Virus record (IMG/VR): IMGVR_UViG_3300042691_009100
Coordinates: 1-32,223 of that record
Direction: 5' to 3' (one strand)
DNA: 32,223 bases
Source of the DNA: a virus
Shown here: piece by piece, positions 23,206 through 30,072 of the stretch
Layout of the letters: each line of letters starts with the position of its first letter
Position numbering within the stretch: position 1 is the first letter of the stretch
Notes under the pieces: model-generated
Databases searched by the model: none
What the model was told of the DNA's origin: nothing
What the model saw: the letters and a program-made list of their open reading frames with translations, nothing else
Made by a program: the position numbers and the translations under genes

Positions 23206-24053
23206 TCTACCTCGCACATCCGATCGACAAGACGGGCGGCAACCCGATGGTCGTGGCGATGAGCATGCAGGACGAATTGCTGCAAAAAGACGGCATCGCA
23301 GTGTTCACACCAGCCGACGCATGGCAAGTGCGACCGCCACACGACGCACGAGTGCAACGCATCAACGAGCGTGCACTGCACGAGTGTGATGTTGTGTTGG
23401 TCTACTTACCAGCAGGTGTGTGGACGCGCGGTGTACCAGTTGAGATCACGATCGCTAACGAGCGCGGCATCCCAGTCGTGCTCGTGAGCGAGCAGGACGA
23501 GTCGTCACTGATCGAAACGTACTGGGCGAGCCACTACAACATCTACACGTACGAAGTCGACGAATATCGACAAGCGTGCGAGTGGGCAGCAACCCTGGGA
23601 CGCAACCGCGACAAGAAGAGCACGCTGAAGTTTGCGCGTTTCACTGGAGACAGCCACCAACTGTCGCAGGCGTTCACGGGTGACGCAGGGTTCGACCTGG
23701 CGTACAACGGTGACCAGCCGCTGGTGGTGGAGCCGCACACGATGGCACGCATTCCGACTGGTGTGTGTGTTGAGATGCCGCGCGGCATCTACGCTGTGCT
23801 CACTGGTCGCTCGTCGACGTTCTCCAAACGAAACCTGATCACACCGATGTCGGTGATCGATGAGGGCTTCCGAGGTGAACTGTTCGCGGTGGTGTGGAAC
23901 TTCGGAGACACACCGCAGGTGATCGAGCCGAAAGAGCGAGTCGTGCAACTGTTGCCAATGAACAACGTTGCTCGTGAGATAAACTGGCTACAGACTGCTG
24001 ATCTGTCACCGACCGATCGAGCCGACCATGGGTTCGGCTCATCGGGCAGGTGA
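23196..24053 (+). CDS. Nucleoside 2-deoxyribosyltransferase-like domain fused to dUTPase
   Basis: Residues 1-115 resemble nucleoside 2-deoxyribosyltransferases: IYLAHPID (4-11), ECDVVLVYLPAG (63-74) with the substrate Asp, and VEITIANERGIPVVLV (82-97), where E83 aligns with the catalytic Glu. Residues 143-285 form a trimeric-type dUTPase with all five motifs: DAGFDLA (163-169), GRSSTF (204-209), VIDEGFRGEL (220-229), RVVQLLP (248-254) and RADHGFGSSG (275-284). The second half hydrolyses dUTP to dUMP, keeping uracil out of DNA. The first half could exchange bases on deoxyribonucleosides or be a related hydrolase. Fusion of the two is unusual. Confidence 0.85.
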   Translation: MALIYLAHPIDKTGGNPMVVAMSMQDELLQKDGIAVFTPADAWQVRPPHDARVQRINERALHECDVVLVYLPAGVWTRGVPVEITIANERGIPVVLVSEQDESSLIETYWASHYNIYTYEVDEYRQACEWAATLGRNRDKKSTLKFARFTGDSHQLSQAFTGDAGFDLAYNGDQPLVVEPHTMARIPTGVCVEMPRGIYAVLTGRSSTFSKRNLITPMSVIDEGFRGELFAVVWNFGDTPQVIEPKERVVQLLPMNNVAREINWLQTADLSPTDRADHGFGSSGR

Positions 24054-24222
24054 TGAACATGCAGCCGCGTTCCTGTCCTACGCTGGCGCGTGTTCGCGGC
24101 GGCGTGGCGTTGGTTCCCCCACGTCACGCCGCCGCAGGCGTTTCTCTTGCGTTCCCTTGCATCGGAGAGGGGGGTAGGGCTATTCGAATACCCTCCGTCA
24201 AGAGAACGCAACGGAGAGCCTC
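24054..24222 (+). promoter_or_regulatory. Structured intergenic region with two large hairpins
   Basis: This 169-nt gap holds no gene. The first hairpin pairs 24096-24106 with 24125-24135 over 11 perfect G/C-rich positions and could terminate transcription of the nucleotide operon, although no T-run follows. The second pairs TTGCGTTC (24147-24154) with GAACGCAA (24204-24211). Inner complementary segments are CTTG/CAAG, CGGAG/CTCCG and a palindrome TATTCGAATA at 24181-24190 flanked by GGG and CCC. It ends against the ribosome binding site CGGAGAG (24212-24218) of the next gene. CCCTTGCATCGG at 24154-24165 echoes the repeats at 74-106. Confidence 0.6.
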
Positions 24223-24486
24223 GTGAAGGTCGCCGCGATCATCTACCTAGCGGTCGTAGCCGCGACCTACCCGACCGTCTACAAACACCTACGCAAACGG
24301 ATGGTCAAGACACGCGGCGCGTCGTTCGTCGTGCAAACCATCCTGGGCAGGCGGAAAACCGCGTACATCGCTCGCGTCACCGTCGTCTCACTCGCCATAC
24401 CGATCGTCGTGTTGGTTGCAGTCATCGCCACCTACACCAAACTGATCGCGCAAAGCATCCTCGATTCCGATACACCTACCAGTTAG
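24223..24486 (+). CDS. Small membrane protein with two membrane helices
   Basis: This 87-residue protein starts at GTG 24223, 4-5 nt after CGGAGAG. It has a hydrophobic N-terminus, VAAIIYLAVVAATYPTVY, a basic central part (KHLRKRMVKTRGAS, then GRRKTAYIAR), and a second hydrophobic segment, VTVVSLAIPIVVLVAVIATY. The function is unknown. Its start lies at the foot of a large RNA hairpin, so expression may be controlled by RNA folding. Confidence 0.65.
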   Translation: MKVAAIIYLAVVAATYPTVYKHLRKRMVKTRGASFVVQTILGRRKTAYIARVTVVSLAIPIVVLVAVIATYTKLIAQSILDSDTPTS

Positions 24487-24489
24487 GAT
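24484..24489 (+). promoter_or_regulatory. Possible -10 element (TAGGAT) placed for a leaderless start
   Basis: TAGGAT ends 7 nt before ATG 24497 of the nuclease gene. It also includes the stop codon of the previous gene. AGGA could instead be a weak Shine-Dalgarno sequence. There is no clear -35 upstream. Confidence 0.25.
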
Positions 24490-24496
24490 ACTGCAC

Positions 24497-25933
24497 ATGA
24501 CATCACCAAAACTAGCGAAAACAACACGAACAGGCAGAACATACAAACACCCAGTGACAGGCGCGGAATATCCGAGCGTCACTACAGTGCTCGGTATCGT
24601 CGGCAAAGGCGAGGCACTGAAACACTGGGCAGCAGGTGAAGTAGCCAAGTTCGCAGTCAACAACAAACAAGCGTGGCAAAGCCTCGACGACGCAGCAGCG
24701 ATCGACCTGCTGAAACGTGAACCGTTGCGATTCCTCGACCGTGCAGCATCACGCGGCACAGACGTACACGCACTCGCCGAAACATACGCCAAAACAGGAA
24801 CGATGCCACAGTGGGCTGACGAGATCAGCGGCTACGTCGCCGCGCTCAAACGGTTCTTCGACGAACATCAACCGCAGCCAGTGCTCGTCGAACACACCGT
24901 GTTCAACAGCGAGATCGGCTACGCAGGCTCGTTCGACATGGTGTGCAAACTACCGACGTTCGGCGACGAACTCGTGGTGCTCGACTACAAAACCAGCAAA
25001 GCGATCTACCCAGACGTCGCCGCACAACTCGCAGCGTACGCACACGGCACCGAGTACATCGACGACGACAAAGTACAGCCGATGCCTGCGATCGCACGCG
25101 GTGTCGCAGTGCGGCTCGCAGCAGACGCCACCTACGAAGTCATCGAATGCGATGTGAACGCAGGCTGGACGTACTTCAAAGCAGTGCGCGCAGTGTTCGA
25201 CATCCCGACCAAGCCGTTTCTCCTAGGTGACGTGCGACCGTCAGGAGAACGCAGCGACGAAGCACGCGCAGAAAAACGCGACTGGCTAATGAACCGAGTG
25301 CGGAAACTGAAAGAAGTGAACAGCGAAGCATTCGCCGCGTTCGCCGCACGCTGGTCACCAGCGATACCTACGTTCAAGTCGCAACACCAACACTCGTCGA
25401 TCGAACTGCGACAGATCGAACAACTGCTCGTCGAGATCGAACGCGACTTCAGCGTACCGTTCCACGAACACGTCGTACCGCCGAGCGTCAAACGACCACC
25501 ACAGATCGCGACACCAGCAGAGAAACCGATGCCGCCGAGCGACGACATCACCGTAGCGACAAACGACATCGAACTGCTGCGCATGCGACTCAACGACAGT
25601 GCGAACGCAGTGAAACTTACCGCGAAACGGCTAGCGAAAGAAGCAGCAGCAGTGAAACGCTCAGTGTCGCTCAGCGGCAAACCGTCGCTGCGTCGCTACA
25701 TGATCGTCAGCACCATGCTCGACTTCCTCGACGAGGACGACGGCAGCGGTGACACACTCGACGCCGCGCTACGTTACCTCGATATTCGAGGTGATGACAC
25801 GCTCGGCGCGGCAGTCGGCAACCTGGACATCGCCCAGGTACAACAGATGTCCAACGTGCTCGCACAACTGCGTGCAGGTACGTTGAACTTGCAATACATC
25901 AATGACACATTCACTATCACGGAAGGAAAGTAA
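24497..25933 (+). CDS. PD-(D/E)XK nuclease, RecB/Cas4-like exonuclease
   Basis: The 478-residue protein has the RecB-like nuclease series. It starts with YPSVTTVL and GTDVHALAETYA (residues about 89-100). The core follows: SEIGYAGSFDMVCKL with the metal-binding Asp, then ELVVLDYKTSK with the D-x-K pair, and AAQLAAYAHG. The C-terminal 200 residues are helical and unlike known domains. It probably processes DNA ends for recombination or replication, working with the OB-fold-like protein encoded next. No strong ribosome binding site precedes ATG 24497. Confidence 0.82.
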   Translation: MTSPKLAKTTRTGRTYKHPVTGAEYPSVTTVLGIVGKGEALKHWAAGEVAKFAVNNKQAWQSLDDAAAIDLLKREPLRFLDRAASRGTDVHALAETYAKTGTMPQWADEISGYVAALKRFFDEHQPQPVLVEHTVFNSEIGYAGSFDMVCKLPTFGDELVVLDYKTSKAIYPDVAAQLAAYAHGTEYIDDDKVQPMPAIARGVAVRLAADATYEVIECDVNAGWTYFKAVRAVFDIPTKPFLLGDVRPSGERSDEARAEKRDWLMNRVRKLKEVNSEAFAAFAARWSPAIPTFKSQHQHSSIELRQIEQLLVEIERDFSVPFHEHVVPPSVKRPPQIATPAEKPMPPSDDITVATNDIELLRMRLNDSANAVKLTAKRLAKEAAAVKRSVSLSGKPSLRRYMIVSTMLDFLDEDDGSGDTLDAALRYLDIRGDDTLGAAVGNLDIAQVQQMSNVLAQLRAGTLNLQYINDTFTITEGK

Positions 25934-25937
25934 CAAC

Positions 25938-26288
25938 ATGTCCATCAACTGGTCAGAGTTTGAGCGACCGACAGGCGACTTCAACAAGTGGAAGCCAGAA
26001 AACGAAGGTGACAGCATCAGCGGAGTGCTCACTGCGCTGCGCGTGGCTACGATGCCAGACGGTAACAAGTACCCGTCGCTCACCATCACCAAAGACGGAA
26101 CCGCCTACGAGGTGCTCGCATCACAGACTCAACTGCTGCGTCTGCTCGCAGACACCAAGCCCACCGTTGGCGACACCATCACGATCACGCACACACGTGT
26201 CGAGAAACTCGCAGGCAACAAGACGCTGAAGCACTTCGACGTCAAAGTGGCACGCGGTAAGAAGATCGACAGCGACGATCTCATCTGA
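25938..26288 (+). CDS. OB-fold-like protein, probable ssDNA-binding protein
   Basis: This 116-residue protein begins MSINWSEFERPTGDFNKWKP and is strand-rich: DSISGVLTALRVATMPDGN, SLTITKDGTAYEVLA, VGDTITITHTRVEKL and KTLKHFDVKVARGK. The pattern G.V........ G..YP.L.....G....V.......L......P..GD.I.I is that of small OB-fold-like proteins found beside phage recombination nucleases. ssDNA binding is inferred. ATG 25938 has the strong ribosome binding site GGAAGGAAAG, and its TGA overlaps the next ATG. Confidence 0.65.
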   Translation: MSINWSEFERPTGDFNKWKPENEGDSISGVLTALRVATMPDGNKYPSLTITKDGTAYEVLASQTQLLRLLADTKPTVGDTITITHTRVEKLAGNKTLKHFDVKVARGKKIDSDDLI

Positions 26289-26728
26289 TGCGCGACTTCA
26301 TCCACATGCGCGACAGCGATGCGCGTTGGATGGCGTACGCACTATGTAAGGGCAACACCGAGGTGGACTTCTTCCCAGACAGTATCACCTCGGTGGTTGC
26401 CACAAAAGCGATATCACTGTGCAACCGCTGCCCAGTACAAGACGCCTGTGCAAAGTACGCGATCGTCAACGACATTGAGTACGGTATCTGGGGTGGTTTA
26501 TCACCGCGCGCTAGACGTGAGATAGCATCATCACGTTCGACACGCGACCGTACACGCGAGATGCTCACATACAACACGTATAACAAACATCGTGCGGCAA
26601 ACCGCACCGACCCAGTGAAAGCAACAGCACGTGACCTCGGAATCTCAACAGCGACCGTCTACCACCACATCAGGCTCATCAAGTTCAAACTCATCTTCGA
26701 ACAACTGGGTGGTGATACACAGACGTGA
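26288..26728 (+). CDS. WhiB-like Fe-S protein with an added C-terminal HTH
   Basis: The 146-residue protein has four cysteines in WhiB arrangement, C20, C45, C48 and C54 (ALCKGN, LCNRCPVQDAC), which bind a [4Fe-4S] cluster. The turn GIWGGLSPRAR follows at 66-76. WhiB proteins usually work by binding the main sigma factor and are confined to Actinomycetota and their phages. After a basic linker, residues 108-134 (PVKATARDLGISTATVYHHI) form a helix-turn-helix that ordinary WhiB proteins lack. It may be a regulator that contacts both RNA polymerase and DNA. ATG 26288 overlaps the previous stop. Confidence 0.85.
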   Translation: MRDFIHMRDSDARWMAYALCKGNTEVDFFPDSITSVVATKAISLCNRCPVQDACAKYAIVNDIEYGIWGGLSPRARREIASSRSTRDRTREMLTYNTYNKHRAANRTDPVKATARDLGISTATVYHHIRLIKFKLIFEQLGGDTQT

Positions 26729-26840
26729 CCTCGCGTACATCATCACACTGATCGAACGTGTCGTCGCACGAGAAGAACAAGACACCATCGCCGCGTTACA
26801 CCACCGACTAACACAAACCCTGAAAGGAACCAAACAATGA
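26709..26840 (+). CDS. Very small helical protein
   Basis: This short frame of 43 residues starts at GTG 26709 (or GTG 26712), inside the last codons of the WhiB gene. It reads VIHRRDLAYIITLIERVVAR, then a helical stretch ending in TQTLKGTKQ. Its stop overlaps the next ATG (ATGA), and it fills a gap of about 110 nt that would otherwise be empty. There is no good ribosome binding site, so translation would depend on coupling. It is a probable but not certain gene. Confidence 0.45.
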   Translation: MVIHRRDLAYIITLIERVVAREEQDTIAALHHRLTQTLKGTKQ

Positions 26841-27088
26841 GCGACATCGACCCTAGAATCCACGACTACGAACGTACACTCGAAGAACTGCGCACCCACA
26901 AAACGATGCTGATCGACCGCATCGACGCGTTAGTGAACGAGTTCGACACACTGCGCACCATGAACACGAAACTCGCGAAAGAAGTGAACGAATACGCCTA
27001 CCGCGAGAAACTGTTAGTGCAAACCATCGACCAACTGCGCAGCGACAACGCACGGCTCAACATCGCACTGCAAACGGGCGAACAATGA
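26837..27088 (+). CDS. Coiled-coil protein
   Basis: This 83-residue protein is one long coiled coil after a short start: ERTLEELRTHKTMLIDRIDA, then a segment with LVNEFDTLRTMNTKLAKEV and LLVQTIDQLRSDNARLNIAL. It could be an adaptor or dimerising factor in the replication block. CTGAAAGGAACC gives a strong ribosome binding site, and the stop overlaps the next start (ATGA at 27085). Confidence 0.7.
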   Translation: MSDIDPRIHDYERTLEELRTHKTMLIDRIDALVNEFDTLRTMNTKLAKEVNEYAYREKLLVQTIDQLRSDNARLNIALQTGEQ

Positions 27089-27300
27089 ACGAGAAGTATC
27101 TGCTCACCGTCACCACACGCGAAAACTGGAAACACGAAGCGACACGCAAACAGATCGAACACAGTCTCGCTAGAGCGTTACCAGCAAACGCGACAGTGGT
27201 AAACTCACAATGGCTCGGCACAACAGACCTCGATCTCGCAGTGTGGGGACCGATGTGCCGATACACCATCGTCTACACGGAAGGAACAGCCGATGCCTGA
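27085..27300 (+). CDS. Small hypothetical alpha/beta protein
   Basis: This protein of 71 residues reads MNEKYLLTVTTRENWKHEAT, then a helix RKQIEHSLARALP and strands TVVNSQWLGTTDLDLAVWG, RYTIVYTEGT. The strand-helix-strand layout suggests a small compact fold. I recognise no family. It overlaps the previous gene by ATGA and the next gene by 8 nt. Confidence 0.65.
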   Translation: MNEKYLLTVTTRENWKHEATRKQIEHSLARALPANATVVNSQWLGTTDLDLAVWGPMCRYTIVYTEGTADA

Positions 27301-27508
27301 ACAGTTCACCATCACCTGCATGTGGTGTAAAGCGAAAGTCGTGCACAACCTGCGACACCTGGAAGGCTGCAACTGCGACCCAGACTCACCATACTGGTGT
27401 TACATCGACAAACACGGCACCCCAGGTGGACTACGACTCGCCAAGTTCAAACCACAACGTACACGTGTTGTGGTAGCCTTAGAAGATGGCGAACAGGAAC
27501 AAGACTAA
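27293..27508 (+). CDS. Small cysteine-rich zinc-ribbon-like protein
   Basis: This 71-residue protein has cysteines in the pattern CMWCKAK ... LEGCNCD ... YWCYID, which suggests one zinc-binding site. The end is acidic (EDGEQEQD). The function is unknown. ATG 27293 follows the strong ribosome binding site GGAAGGAAC, and the 3' end overlaps the resolvase-like gene by 23 nt. Confidence 0.65.
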   Translation: MPEQFTITCMWCKAKVVHNLRHLEGCNCDPDSPYWCYIDKHGTPGGLRLAKFKPQRTRVVVALEDGEQEQD

Positions 27509-27884
27509 AGGAGACCGTGCAGAACGTGCACTCGCCACACTCCTCACCGAGACACTCGGCAAACCGATGCGCAGGATGTTGGGAGCAGGACGGAAAGACG
27601 ACATCGGCGACATCGACGGCATCGACGACACCGCGATACAAGTAAAACACTGGACAAACATCACCGCCGCCATCACCGAAGGCATCAAACAACTAACACA
27701 ACAGCAAACAAACAAAAAAGCCGAAAACGGTGTACTGTTCATCAAACACCGCACACACGGCTGGTTAGCAGTGACGACGTTAGAACAATGGACAAGGACA
27801 GAACATGAACGACAACATCACACTCGAATGGGCGATTCACTACGCGAAACTCGGCTACCGAGTTATCCCGATCAGACCACGTGA
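27486..27884 (+). CDS. Holliday-junction-resolvase-like nuclease (PD-(D/E)XK)
   Basis: This 132-residue protein starts NKTKGDRAERALATLLTETL, then RMLGAGRKDDIGDIDGIDD followed by TAIQVKHW. The series KG...E......L.........G.GR.DDIGDI......IQVKH matches small PD-(D/E)XK resolvases, with the acidic D-x-D and the Q-V-K strand. It should cut branched DNA during replication or packaging. A TAGCCT hexamer with TGG before it ends 6 nt from ATG 27486. The last 26 codons overlap the primase-polymerase gene by 80 nt. Confidence 0.7.
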   Translation: MANRNKTKGDRAERALATLLTETLGKPMRRMLGAGRKDDIGDIDGIDDTAIQVKHWTNITAAITEGIKQLTQQQTNKKAENGVLFIKHRTHGWLAVTTLEQWTRTEHERQHHTRMGDSLRETRLPSYPDQTT

Positions 27885-29946
27885 GAAACGACCACCGATC
27901 GCCGCATGGCAAGACGCCGCAACAACACAAACAGGAACCATCCAAGCATGGTGGACAGGACGGTACGCTGACCACGGCATCGGTATCGTCACAGGCACAC
28001 TCGACGACGGTACACGGTACATCGCGCTCGACCTCGACGAACACAACCCGACCAGCAGCGGAACCGCAACCCTGGACAGGCTCCAGGAACGCCACGGAAG
28101 GCTTCCCGAGACCGTCGAAGCCAAAACAGGTAGCGGCGGCACTCACCTGCTTTTCAGGCTAAAGGAAAGCCACGGAGACATCTCCAACGGGGCAGGAAGA
28201 CTGCTAGGTGCAGGAATAGATGTAAGAGCGGTCAACGCACAGATCGTCGTCGCACCAACCGTCCATCCGAACGGCAACGAATACCGCTGGGTAGACGGAC
28301 ACGCGCCAGGTGAGATCGAGATGGCAACCCTACCCGACTGGGTTGCCGACATCATCACCACCAAAGAACAACAAACCGCCACATCAACGGTGAACACACG
28401 CACCGAGGACGACGTCGACACACGCGCAGGTACAAGGTTCAACCGCGAAACACGGTGGGACGACCTGCTACTCAACGACGGGTGGACACCGCACCACACA
28501 GAGAACGACGTCTACTACTGGACACGACCCAACAAGTCAGTGCGCGACGGCGTCAGCGCAACCGTCAACCACAACGGCAACGACAACCTCACCGTGTTCA
28601 CAACATCGATCAGCAACCTACCGCCAGGTTCATACGACAGGTTCGGCTACTGGACACAAACACGACACAGCGGCGACTTCAAAGAAGCAGCACGCCAACT
28701 CAACGCACAAAACGACCAACAGATCGCACAATGGGTGTCCACCATCCAGTCCGAACAACCACCACAACTGGTCACACCAGAGAACCGAAACGACGACCCA
28801 CTCACCACGTGGTACGTCGACTGGCAGAAACTGTGGACCGACGACACCACCGACCAAGAATGGCTCATCGAACCCATCCTCGCCAAAGGACGAGCACACG
28901 CACTGTACGCAGGAGCAAAAAGTGGCAAAAGCCTGCTACTGCTCGAACTTGCAGCCGCGCTCGCATCAGGACGACCAGTGCTCGGCAAACCAGCACAACC
29001 ACCGATCGACGTGCTATACATCGACTTCGAGATGACAGCAGCAGACGTACGCGACCGACTCGACGCATTCGGCTACAGCATCGACGACAACCTCACAAAA
29101 CTGCACTACGTGCTCCTACCATCGATCGCAGGTCTAGACACACAAGAAGGAGCACGCGCAGTAATCGCCGCCATCAAAGCAACCAACAGCAAACTCGTCA
29201 TCATCGACACCACAGCACGAGCAGTAGAAGGAGAAGAAAACGACGCCGACACCATGCGCGCGTTCTACCGCTGGTCAGGCGTCAACATGAAGTCACTCGG
29301 CGTCACCTGGATACGAGCAGACCACGCAGGCAAAGACACCAGCAAAGGACAACGAGGAACCAGCGCAAAAAACGACGACGTCGACGTGGTGTGGAAGTTC
29401 ACGAAACGCAGCCTCACCTCGATCTTGATCGAATCCACACACCGACGTATGCAGTGGGTTCCAGACAAAGTCGAACTGGAACTGCGCGAGATCGACGGCA
29501 AACTGTCTCACCACCTGCTCGGTGACGAGTTCAGCGACGCCGCGATCACCGCAGCCGCCGACCTCAACATGTGTAAAGCACCCATCGACATCACCATACG
29601 CGCAGCCAGATCACTACTCAAAGAACACGACATCAAGTGTGGTAACGACATCCTTGCGCAGGCTATCAAACTACGCAAACAGAAAGCGGCAAACGGCAAC
29701 GTCGACGCATGGCTAGGGACCATCGACGAGAGCGTAACAAAAGACGGAACACGTTCGGAACAAACCGTAACAAACGACCTGCGTAACACGCGCGGAACAA
29801 ACCTTCCGACCGCGTCGTTACGCGGCGTAACACGTTCGGAACACGACGTAACACACTCTAGCGGTTCTGTTACGGCTGTTCCGCGCTCTATAGAGCGGAA
29901 CGCCAACGGAACACCACAGTTCGACGACCTGGACGAGATATTCTAG
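27805..29946 (+). CDS. Primase-polymerase (AEP) fused to RepA-like helicase
   Basis: The 713-residue protein has an N-terminal bifunctional primase-polymerase domain: GIGIVTG (58-64), YIALDLDEH with the metal-binding D76 and D78, GSGGTHLLFRL with H114, and GIDVRAVNAQIVVAP (137-151). Residues 340-560 form a RecA-fold ATPase of the RepA type: GAKSGKS Walker A (370-376), VLYIDFEM, LVIID Walker B (464-468) and the ADHAGKD.....RGTSAK motif. It is the only polymerase-like protein visible, so it probably primes, copies and unwinds the phage DNA. ATG 27805 follows AAGGACAG. The last 70 residues are low complexity and lie over a dense repeat cluster. Confidence 0.88.
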   Translation: MNDNITLEWAIHYAKLGYRVIPIRPREKRPPIAAWQDAATTQTGTIQAWWTGRYADHGIGIVTGTLDDGTRYIALDLDEHNPTSSGTATLDRLQERHGRLPETVEAKTGSGGTHLLFRLKESHGDISNGAGRLLGAGIDVRAVNAQIVVAPTVHPNGNEYRWVDGHAPGEIEMATLPDWVADIITTKEQQTATSTVNTRTEDDVDTRAGTRFNRETRWDDLLLNDGWTPHHTENDVYYWTRPNKSVRDGVSATVNHNGNDNLTVFTTSISNLPPGSYDRFGYWTQTRHSGDFKEAARQLNAQNDQQIAQWVSTIQSEQPPQLVTPENRNDDPLTTWYVDWQKLWTDDTTDQEWLIEPILAKGRAHALYAGAKSGKSLLLLELAAALASGRPVLGKPAQPPIDVLYIDFEMTAADVRDRLDAFGYSIDDNLTKLHYVLLPSIAGLDTQEGARAVIAAIKATNSKLVIIDTTARAVEGEENDADTMRAFYRWSGVNMKSLGVTWIRADHAGKDTSKGQRGTSAKNDDVDVVWKFTKRSLTSILIESTHRRMQWVPDKVELELREIDGKLSHHLLGDEFSDAAITAAADLNMCKAPIDITIRAARSLLKEHDIKCGNDILAQAIKLRKQKAANGNVDAWLGTIDESVTKDGTRSEQTVTNDLRNTRGTNLPTASLRGVTRSEHDVTHSSGSVTAVPRSIERNANGTPQFDDLDEIF
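29733..29901. repeat. Iteron-like repeat cluster inside the 3' end of the primase-helicase gene
   Basis: CGTAAC occurs at 29733, 29766, 29782, 29826 and 29847, and its complement GTTACG at 29817 and 29869. A perfect 15-nt direct repeat, AACACGTTCGGAACA, lies at 29748-29762 and 29829-29843. A near-palindrome with centre CGCTCTATAGAGCG and flanks GTTC/GAAC covers 29878-29901. This density in 170 nt is far above chance and is what an initiator-binding region or replication origin looks like. Origin function is inferred. Confidence 0.6.
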
Positions 29947-29980
29947 ATAGGGTTTAGGGCATATCCCCCATCCCCCCCGA

Positions 29981-29999
29981 AACCCCGTCAGACGGGGTT
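29981..29999 (+). terminator. Hairpin after the primase-helicase gene
   Basis: AACCCCG (29981-29987) pairs with CGGGGTT (29993-29999) around the loop TCAGA. It lies 34 nt after the stop codon and just upstream of promoter P4, a good place for a terminator, although only TTG follows instead of a T-run. A run of seven C lies at 29972-29978. Confidence 0.5.
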
Positions 30000-30004
30000 G
30001 TGGT

Positions 30005-30064
30005 GAGAATGCTTGACACGATAGACTTGGTAGTGGTAAGATAGAGATATGGACAACAAGGAGA
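30005..30064. repeat. 60-nt perfect direct repeat, copy 1 (contains promoter P4)
   Basis: Positions 30005-30064 and 30364-30423 are identical. The repeat starts upstream of AATGC, includes the -35, spacer, -10 and first ATG, and ends within the Shine-Dalgarno segment. Confidence 0.9.
30013..30042 (+). promoter_or_regulatory. Promoter P4 (repeated type)
   Basis: TTGACA lies at 30013-30018 and TAAGAT at 30037-30042 with 18 nt between and TGG before the -10. The in-frame ATG pair is at 30049 and 30073. Transcription is expected to begin at or beside ATG 30049. Confidence 0.85.
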
Positions 30065-30072
30065 CCACCACC

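Noticed and set aside
22960-23217. - strand frame opposite the small gene after the MazG-like gene
   Set aside because: No ribosome binding site or family features, and the + strand gene is coupled on both sides.
24170-24200. tRNA-like T-arm (TTCGAAT inside GGG...CCC)
   Set aside because: The surrounding bases do not make an acceptor stem, D-arm or anticodon arm, and the TTCGAA is the centre of a simple palindrome in a larger hairpin.
28455-29525. Long + strand open frame rich in Arg and Thr inside the primase-helicase gene
   Set aside because: Its composition (TR/RR/TTT runs) is what codon bias in the true frame produces when read out of frame. The true frame carries the catalytic motifs.
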